Part shown: piece by piece, positions 5,866-10,999 of the stretch
Position numbering within the stretch: the stretch's first letter is position 1
Layout: every line of letters starts with the position of its first letter
Assembly (NCBI GenBank): GCA_031258355.1
Contig: JAIRMZ010000015.1
Span: 1 to 10,999 of the forward strand
Reading direction: 5' to 3'
Length of the DNA stretch: 10,999 nucleotides
Source: Holosporales bacterium
GTDB taxonomy: Bacteria > Pseudomonadota > Alphaproteobacteria > UBA3830 > JAIRMZ01
Notes under the pieces: generated by a model
Told to the model about the DNA's origin: nothing
The model's input: the letters and a program-made list of their open reading frames with translations, nothing else
Databases searched by the model: none
Program-made: the position numbers and the translations under genes

Positions 5866-6738
5866 ATGCGCCTCCTTTGCGATGCTACTGCAACGCCGCT
5901 GGGGGCACGTGTGGCTGCAGCGCTTTGCTTGCGTCCTGTCGTTCGCACAATACAGACCTTTCCTGATGGGGAAACTTACATTGCCTTACAAGAATCCCTT
6001 CAAGATGAAGATGTTTTTGTCTTATCCAGCACAGTCGCGACAGAATGGATCCCTCTTTTCCTGCTGCTTGATGCACTGACGCGTGCGCAACCCCGTCGCG
6101 TTTTTCTTTGCTTCTCCTATTGCGGATACAGCCGCCAAGAGCGTCCCAAAGATTCCACCAGCTGCGTTTCCTTAGCACGCTTAGCAACGCTGCTTGGGAC
6201 TTTCCCAATAAACAAAATTTTCTTCATTGACCTCCACAATCCCAAAAGCACCTCTTTGTTTCCCGTTCCTTGCTGTTGCGTTAGCTCTTCTCCTATTTTT
6301 TACCAATACATGAAGGAGAATGCTTGTTTCCCGGACTTATTGGTCGCACCAGACAAAGGCGCTACGCTTCGAACACAACAACTTGCCACACTGTGTGCTC
6401 GACCTTGGGTCGCTCTCGATAAGCGCATGCCTCTTTCTTCCTTAGTTTCCTCCCTTCAGGGAAAAGCAGATGGTCAGTCTTGCGCTATCGTGGATGATTT
6501 GATTGATTCTGGGCGCACATTATGTCACGCTGGCGCAGCTCTTGTTCGAGGGGGTGCGAGAGAGGTGAGTGCGTTTGTTACGCACGATCTTCGAAGAGGA
6601 GATGGGACAGTATTGCTGGAAAAATTCCTGAAACGGCTTATTGTAACGGATACGCTTCCTTTACGAGAAGGAGAAAGTTTTGTGCAGCAGGTAACAGTAG
6701 CTCCTGTAGTTGTGGAAGTGATGAAGGGTTTAGGATAG
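5866..6738 (+). CDS. prs: Ribose-phosphate pyrophosphokinase (PRPP synthetase), divergent
   Basis: This encodes a 290-residue protein, short for the bacterial enzyme (about 310-320). It would make PRPP from ribose 5-phosphate and ATP. Family landmarks in order are FPDGE (32-36), CGYSRQERP (86-94, the RQD-R ATP site), IDLH (121-124, Mg/ATP histidine), APDKGATLR (161-169), the catalytic loop start LDKRM (184-188) and the ribose-phosphate loop VDDLIDSGRT (209-218). VTDTLPL follows near the C terminus. The usual loop is D-K-R-R, so the second arginine is replaced by methionine, and the loop after it is not the usual RPR/RPK-N. The start at 5866 has AAGGG upstream and sits two bases after pgeF; an extension to 5824 would overlap pgeF. 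Position before rplY-pth is the classical alphaproteobacterial place for prs. The family call is firm; full activity is less so. Confidence 0.88.
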   Translation: MRLLCDATATPLGARVAAALCLRPVVRTIQTFPDGETYIALQESLQDEDVFVLSSTVATEWIPLFLLLDALTRAQPRRVFLCFSYCGYSRQERPKDSTSCVSLARLATLLGTFPINKIFFIDLHNPKSTSLFPVPCCCVSSSPIFYQYMKENACFPDLLVAPDKGATLRTQQLATLCARPWVALDKRMPLSSLVSSLQGKADGQSCAIVDDLIDSGRTLCHAGAALVRGGAREVSAFVTHDLRRGDGTVLLEKFLKRLIVTDTLPLREGESFVQQVTVAPVVVEVMKGLG

Positions 6739-6747
6739 AGAGGGAAC

Positions 6748-7368
6748 GTGAACGCGCTAGAAGTACAAAGTCGAGAACAGGCTGGGACGGGAGCCGCACG
6801 GGCGACCCGTCGGGCAGGAGCAGTTCCGGCTATTCTTTATGGAGGGAAGAAAGATCCGGAGATGCTGTCCGTGAATCAACGCTTGTTTATGCGAGAGTTG
6901 GGACGGTCGGGAATCTTTTCTCGGGTCTTTTCTCTGGTCAATGGGACGAAGAAGCAAGAAGTACTGGTCCGCGATATCCAATTTCATCCTGTGACAAGTG
7001 TTCCTTTACATATCGATTTTATGCGTGTTGATAAGACGCATCCGATTACCGTGAAAGTTCCGGTTGTTTATGTCAACGAGACTGCCTCTCCTGGGTTGAA
7101 ATCTGGAGGGGTGTTAAATGTTGTATCGCATGAGATAGAGGTTTCTTGCGCGTTAGGAGATGTGCCGGACAGCATTACTATCGATCTAACAGGCCTTAAT
7201 TTCCATGACACGATTCATGCGCATGAAGTAAAGCTTCCCCCAAAGGTTTCCTTACCTCATGGACGAGATCAGGTTATGGCGACGATTGTGGCACCAACAA
7301 TCATGCCTACCGCCACAGAAAGTACGCCGACAGAAGCCGAGACTTCGGTTCCTTCTGAGAAGGAATGA
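6748..7368 (+). CDS. rplY: Large ribosomal subunit protein bL25 (CTC/TL5 form)
   Basis: This encodes a 206-residue 5S rRNA-binding protein of the long general-stress CTC/TL5 type. The N-terminal L25 domain shows SREQAGTGAARATRRAG and AVPAILYGG (roughly 8-33), then VLVRDIQFHPVTSVPLHIDF (about 70-90). The C-terminal TL5 domain carries VPVVYVNETASPGLKSGGVL and the segment IDLTGLNFHDTIHAHEVKLP. A Thr/Glu-rich tail follows. The start is a GTG at 6748 with AGAGGGA just upstream at rather short spacing; the family N terminus fits this start. It lies nine bases after prs. Its stop overlaps the start of pth as ATGA, implying coupled translation. Two of the nine plus-strand genes here (this and xseB) use GTG. 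Confidence 0.95.
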   Translation: MNALEVQSREQAGTGAARATRRAGAVPAILYGGKKDPEMLSVNQRLFMRELGRSGIFSRVFSLVNGTKKQEVLVRDIQFHPVTSVPLHIDFMRVDKTHPITVKVPVVYVNETASPGLKSGGVLNVVSHEIEVSCALGDVPDSITIDLTGLNFHDTIHAHEVKLPPKVSLPHGRDQVMATIVAPTIMPTATESTPTEAETSVPSEKE

Positions 7369-7973
7369 TCCTTCCTCTTGTTGTCGTCGGTCTTGGTAAT
7401 CCAGGAAACTCTTACGCAGAGCATCGGCATAATGCGGGGCGTCTGGCTCTTCAGGAAATCGCACGTCACTGGCGTTTCCCTGTCTTTACGCATAAGAAAA
7501 ATTTTGCTCTTAGCCAAGGGGAAATCGCAGAGCGTCGAGTTTTTCTCCTCAAACCCCTGACTTTCATGAACGATTCTGGACAGGCTGTGGGCGCTTGTGC
7601 CAGCTTTTACAAATTGTCGGCAGAATCTTTTCTTGTCTTACATGACGATCTTGACCTAGCTCCCGCAACACTCCGTTTGAAACAAGGCGGGGGACATGGG
7701 GGACATAATGGCCTGAAAAGCCTCAATGCCGTCCTTGGGCCAAGCTACTGGCGCCTTCGTATAGGGATTGGGCATCCTGGTGCCCGTGATCTAGTCACAC
7801 CTTACGTCCTTAGCCCTTTTTCAACAACAGAAAAAGACCATTTAGCAGAGATTTTCTCACGCATCGCGCAACATCTCCCCCTTTTTCTCCAGGGAGAACC
7901 CCATCTCTTCCTTCAGGCTCTTTCTTCTCAAGTGGAAACTCCTGAAAGTCGTTTTCCCCCTCCTGCTGAATAG
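7365..7973 (+). CDS. pth: Peptidyl-tRNA hydrolase
   Basis: This encodes a 202-residue enzyme that cleaves the ester bond in peptidyl-tRNA released from stalled ribosomes, recycling the tRNA. Active-site landmarks are visible: GLGNPG with N12, HRHNAG with catalytic H22, LKPLTFMNDSG with N69, and HDDLDL with D94 positioned to activate the histidine. The glycine-rich GGGHGGHNGLKSL and WRLRIGIGHPG segments complete the family pattern. The extra tail after about residue 185 is Pro/Ser-rich. The start ATG overlaps the rplY stop by four bases. AAGGA directly abuts the ATG, so initiation probably depends on ribosomes finishing rplY. The gene order prs-rplY-pth is widespread in Alphaproteobacteria. 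Confidence 0.96.
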   Translation: MILPLVVVGLGNPGNSYAEHRHNAGRLALQEIARHWRFPVFTHKKNFALSQGEIAERRVFLLKPLTFMNDSGQAVGACASFYKLSAESFLVLHDDLDLAPATLRLKQGGGHGGHNGLKSLNAVLGPSYWRLRIGIGHPGARDLVTPYVLSPFSTTEKDHLAEIFSRIAQHLPLFLQGEPHLFLQALSSQVETPESRFPPPAE

Positions 7974-8044
7974 AAAGAAGGACCTACAGCGCATAAAAAA
8001 GTCTTGCGCAGACATCTTGTTCTGTTTCTGTTAGGTTCCTCGCG
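7974..8044 (+). other. Leader of rimI with a possible RBS-sequestering structure
   Basis: This is the longest gap (71 bp) in the plus-strand gene string. AGGACCTA (7979-7986) can pair with TAGGTTCCT (8032-8040) over eight base pairs with one bulged T. The enclosed GCGCA (7989-7993) can pair with TGCGC (8005-8009). The 3' arm includes AGG at 8033-8035, the only Shine-Dalgarno-like sequence before rimI. No T run follows, so it is not an intrinsic terminator. No promoter was convincing. Confidence 0.3.
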
Positions 8045-8524
8045 ATGGCTGGCCGAATCCTTCCCCTATGTCATGCTTCTGCGGCCACACTAGCGGCTAT
8101 ACATGGCGCTTGCTTCTCTCCAGGGTGGAGGGAGGTCGATTTTCAATATCTCTTGCAAGATCCCCTCTATGCAGGATTTATCTTAAAAGAAAAGAATGAC
8201 AAGATCCTTGGATTCATAGATTGGTACAGAGTAGGCGATACAGGAGATATTTATTCCCTATGTGTCCTCCCTTCATATCGAGGTCATGGACTGGGACGGC
8301 AGCTTCTCTCTGCGCTTGTCAAGGCCGTATCTCAACAAGGAGACGCCTGTACCCTCTTTTTAGAAGTAGCCGAAGGGAATGTCATTGGACAACACCTCTA
8401 CATTTCCCATGGATTTCACCTCATCGGCCAACGACGATGTTACTATTCGTCAAATAATTCTCGTGGAACGACAGCCCTTGTGTTTTCTCGGCCTTTCTGC
8501 GAGAAGGAGAGGATTTTTCAATAA
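8045..8524 (+). CDS. rimI: Ribosomal protein bS18 alanine N-acetyltransferase
   Basis: This encodes a 159-residue GNAT-fold enzyme that acetylates the N-terminal alanine of ribosomal protein S18 with acetyl-CoA. The N-terminal pattern AAIHGACFSPGWREVDFQYLL (18-38) is typical of RimI. The acetyl-CoA pyrophosphate loop is RGHGLG (79-84) after IYSLCVLPSY. FLEVAEGN contains E107, and Y119 follows 12 residues later; these correspond to the catalytic pair E103/Y115 known from enterobacterial RimI. GFHLIGQRRCYY ends the catalytic core. The usual partner tsaB is not adjacent. The start at 8045 has only a weak AGG nine bases upstream. It is nine bases from pheS, whose ribosome-binding site overlaps the rimI stop. 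A different GNAT substrate cannot be excluded. Confidence 0.85.
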   Translation: MAGRILPLCHASAATLAAIHGACFSPGWREVDFQYLLQDPLYAGFILKEKNDKILGFIDWYRVGDTGDIYSLCVLPSYRGHGLGRQLLSALVKAVSQQGDACTLFLEVAEGNVIGQHLYISHGFHLIGQRRCYYSSNNSRGTTALVFSRPFCEKERIFQ

Positions 8525-8533
8525 GGAAGAAAC

Positions 8534-9595
8534 ATGGAGAAGTCTTTGGAACAGCGAGTCTCTCACGCTCTCTCCGAAGTGGCTCTTTGCACAGAGTTGA
8601 AGGCGTTGGAGGCACTGCGTGTCATGTGGCTTGGGCGGCAAGGTCATGTGACGGCTCTTGCACAGAAAATCGGTACATTGCCAGAAGATCAAAGAAAGAC
8701 TTTCGGAATTGCTGTCAATCATGCGAAAGAGAGTTTACAGCGCGCTTTTGAAGAGAGACAAACGCAGCTTGCGCGCCTTGCGACGGAAAGGCGCCTCAAG
8801 GAGGAGTATGTGGATTGTACTCTCCCCTCAACTCCTGAGCTCACAGGATATCTGCACCCTTTGACCCGCACGCAGCAAGAGTTGGAGGCGATTTTTCAAG
8901 ATATGGGGTTTCAGCATCTGGCGGGGCCCGATATCGAGAATGAGTTTTTGAACTTTACGGCCCTAAATATGCCGGAGCTTCACCCGGCAAGGCAGATGCA
9001 CGATACATTCTTCGTCGATTTACCTGCCACCCCAGAAGGGCGGTTTTTGCTGCGTACTCAGACTTCTCCTGTCCAGATCCGTGCTATGCGTGACTGGGGC
9101 GCTCCTCTTCGCATGTTCTCGATTGGGAGTACGTATCGGAGCGATTCTGATGCCACACATACGCCGATGTTCCATCAAGTGGAAGCCTTGGTCATCGAAG
9201 AAGGTATTCATTTCGGACATATGAAAGGCTGTATCACTGAGGTCTGCGCTCGATTCTTCGGTGTGAATAATTTGAAATTGCGCTTACGACCTAGCTTTTT
9301 CCCCTTCACGGATCCTTCCGCTGAAGTTGACATCCCTTGTCACAAAGAAGGGGGACGTCTTGTCTTTGGGGAAGGAGACCAGTGGTTGGAGATCCTGGGC
9401 AGCGGTATGGTGCACCCTAAGGTACTTGAGTACGGTGGATTGGATCCCAAGAAGCATCAAGGCTTTGCTTTTGCTTTCGGAGTAGACCGGTTGGCTATGC
9501 TGAAATACGGTCTTCCAGACCTCCGGAGTTTTTTTGAGGGAGACCAGCGCTGGCTGGGAGCCTGCGGGTTCTCTCCTTACGACAGGGAGAGGTAA
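8534..9595 (+). CDS. pheS: Phenylalanyl-tRNA synthetase alpha subunit
   Basis: This encodes the 353-residue catalytic subunit of the (alpha-beta)2 enzyme that charges tRNA-Phe. The N-terminal coiled-coil (about 1-90), which contacts tRNA, is Arg/Glu/Gln-rich. The class II catalytic core follows. It includes LHPLTRTQQELEAIF (108-121), motif 2 as STYRSDSDATHTPMFHQVE (199-217), FFPFTDPSAEVD (255-266), and motif 3 as GFAFAFGVDRLAMLKYG (310-326), ending in DLRSFFEGDQRW. Length is normal and no key residue is missing. AAGGAAG overlapping the rimI stop serves as ribosome-binding site, with nine bases between the genes. The stop is two bases before pheT. Confidence 0.98.
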   Translation: MEKSLEQRVSHALSEVALCTELKALEALRVMWLGRQGHVTALAQKIGTLPEDQRKTFGIAVNHAKESLQRAFEERQTQLARLATERRLKEEYVDCTLPSTPELTGYLHPLTRTQQELEAIFQDMGFQHLAGPDIENEFLNFTALNMPELHPARQMHDTFFVDLPATPEGRFLLRTQTSPVQIRAMRDWGAPLRMFSIGSTYRSDSDATHTPMFHQVEALVIEEGIHFGHMKGCITEVCARFFGVNNLKLRLRPSFFPFTDPSAEVDIPCHKEGGRLVFGEGDQWLEILGSGMVHPKVLEYGGLDPKKHQGFAFAFGVDRLAMLKYGLPDLRSFFEGDQRWLGACGFSPYDRER

Positions 9596-9597
9596 GC

Positions 9598-10999
9598 ATG
9601 AAATTCTCTCTGAGTTGGCTACATCGCCATTTGGAAACTTCTGCGTCCATCGAAGAGCTTGCAGCAGCACTGACGCGTCTCGGCCTTGAGGTTGAGGCTC
9701 TTGATAATCCTGCGGCAGCTCTCAGGGATTTTGTTGTTGCGCGTATCGAGGAGGCGGCACCACATCCTCAAGCTGATCGCCTTCGTGTTTGTCTTGTGAA
9801 CGACGGAACATCAGTTCTTCAGGTTGTTTGTGGCGCTCCCAATGCACGAGCTGGTCTTTATACCGTTTTGGCACGCCCTGGTGTTGTTATTCCGGCAACA
9901 GGAGAAACTTTACAGAAAACGGTTATTCGAGAGGTAGAAAGCTGCGGGATGATGTGCTCGGGACGCGAACTCTGCCTATCGGAAGAAGAGAAGGGCATCA
10001 TAGAGCTCTCCACAGAAACACCGTTAGGAACATCGGTCGCTTCTCTTTACAACGATCCGGTTTTCGATCTAAGCGTCACCCCTAATCGAGCCGATTGTTT
10101 CGGGGTCAGGGGAATCGCACGAGACTTAGCTGCCGCTGGTTTAGGAACATTGCGCCCGCTCCCAGAGGTTGCCCTGTCTTCTGCCTACCCCTTCTCTTAC
10201 AAGATTTCTTACGGAGATCAAGAGGCGCGACATTATTGCCCACTGTTCTGCGCAGTGGAAATCCGTGGCGTAAAAAACGGATCCAGCCCTCAATGGCTGC
10301 AAGACTTGCTAAAAAAAGCGGGACAGCACGCAATCTCTACTCTCGTGGACATTACAAATTTCTTCGCCTTAGACCGTTGTCGTCCTCTTCATTGCTACGA
10401 TATCCGCGCTTTTGCCGGAACACCTCTTGTTCGCTCTGCACAGCCTGGAGAGATTTTTACTGACTTAAAAGGACGAGAGCATAAACTTTCCCCATTTATG
10501 TCTGTTTTGGCCGATGAGGCAGGCGTTCTTGGTCTTTTGGGCGTGATGGGAGGGGAACGCTCAGCGTCAATGCTAGACACCTCTACCATCCTTCTCGAAG
10601 CAGCTTGGTTTACACCGGAGTCTATTACGCGAACAGGTCAGGAACTCTGCTTGACAACGGAAGCCCGGATGCGGTTCGAACGTGGGGTAGATTATGCGCA
10701 AACCGTTAGGGATCTTGAAGCGGCCGCAGCTATGATTCTTGATCTCTGTGGAGGAGAGGCGAGCACAGTGTTCCAGCTGGGGGCCTTCCCTCAAGAGCCG
10801 AAGGCCATCTCCTTACCGACACAGTTCTTCGTGGAAAGAGCAGGGGTGTCCCTTTCAGAGGGGGAGATTTCTGATCTCTTACAAAAACTAGGATGTAAGG
10901 AAACGAAACCGCAGACCTTCGTTCCTCCTTCTTGGCGCTCGGACCTCACCGTTCCAGAGAACCTTTGCGGAGAAATCCTGAGGCTTTATGGTTTCGATC
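9598..10999 (+). CDS. pheT: Phenylalanyl-tRNA synthetase beta subunit, 5' part (cut by window edge)
   Basis: This is open from the ATG at 9598 to the right edge, giving 467 residues of a protein that is usually about 800. The beta subunit binds tRNA-Phe and carries the editing site that removes mischarged tyrosine. It starts MKFSLSWLHRHLE. An EMAP-type OB fold follows at about 40-150 (PHPQADRLRVCLV, VVCGAPNARAG). Then comes VTPNRADCFGVRGIARDLA (160-178). The B3/B4 editing domain includes VDITNFFALD, HCYDIRAF and LLGVMGG. The B5 domain begins near 400 and reaches PSWRSDL and GEILRLYGFD at the edge. The ribosome-binding site GGGAGAGG lies in the end of pheS, two bases separating the genes. No frameshift is seen in the visible part. 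Confidence 0.97.
   Translation, partial: MKFSLSWLHRHLETSASIEELAAALTRLGLEVEALDNPAAALRDFVVARIEEAAPHPQADRLRVCLVNDGTSVLQVVCGAPNARAGLYTVLARPGVVIPATGETLQKTVIREVESCGMMCSGRELCLSEEEKGIIELSTETPLGTSVASLYNDPVFDLSVTPNRADCFGVRGIARDLAAAGLGTLRPLPEVALSSAYPFSYKISYGDQEARHYCPLFCAVEIRGVKNGSSPQWLQDLLKKAGQHAISTLVDITNFFALDRCRPLHCYDIRAFAGTPLVRSAQPGEIFTDLKGREHKLSPFMSVLADEAGVLGLLGVMGGERSASMLDTSTILLEAAWFTPESITRTGQELCLTTEARMRFERGVDYAQTVRDLEAAAAMILDLCGGEASTVFQLGAFPQEPKAISLPTQFFVERAGVSLSEGEISDLLQKLGCKETKPQTFVPPSWRSDLTVPENLCGEILRLYGFD

Noticed and set aside
6522..7031. 169-codon plus-strand frame across the prs/rplY junction
   Set aside because: It is a shifted frame of two real genes, with Ser/Arg/Gly-biased composition and no motif.

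Overview
The window looks like a chromosomal segment of an alphaproteobacterium of moderate GC, possibly a host-associated, genome-reduced one of the Holosporales type. This is inferred from the prs-rplY-pth gene order, a HrcA-type CIRCE element before groESL, and a decayed gene-poor stretch beside otherwise tightly packed genes. No rRNA, tRNA, CRISPR array or insertion sequence was recognised.

Left part (1 to about 1776). A sulfotransferase-like gene on the minus strand runs off the left edge. Its 5' end is unusual: a run of 13 C (coding strand) lies just before the first in-frame ATG, and a single-base frameshift seems to separate the body from a better-placed upstream start. Beyond it lies about 1.1 kb without an intact gene. 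This stretch holds a short direct repeat, stop-interrupted remains of coding sequence, and a 238-bp tandem duplication containing a 'ghost' of the groEL 3' end and its terminator.

Middle (1777 to 3964). The groES-groEL operon is on the minus strand, with strong Shine-Dalgarno sites, an intrinsic terminator, and a CIRCE operator just upstream of groES. The 157-bp region between CIRCE and xseB carries the divergent promoters.

Right part (3965 to 10999). A compact plus-strand gene string runs xseB, folD, pgeF, prs, rplY, pth, rimI, pheS, pheT (cut by the right edge). Gaps range from an 11-bp overlap to 71 bp, so it is probably one or two transcripts. The genes serve DNA repair (xseB), one-carbon metabolism (folD), cell-wall quality control (pgeF), PRPP supply (prs), ribosome structure and tRNA recycling (rplY, pth), ribosomal protein modification (rimI) and tRNA-Phe charging (pheST). 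Three of the junctions use the same stop/start arrangement, TAAGCATG.

Most of the window is ordinary housekeeping. The points worth a second look are the homopolymer-controlled start of the sulfotransferase gene, the groEL tail duplication, and a divergent PRPP synthetase that appears to lack a catalytic-loop arginine.
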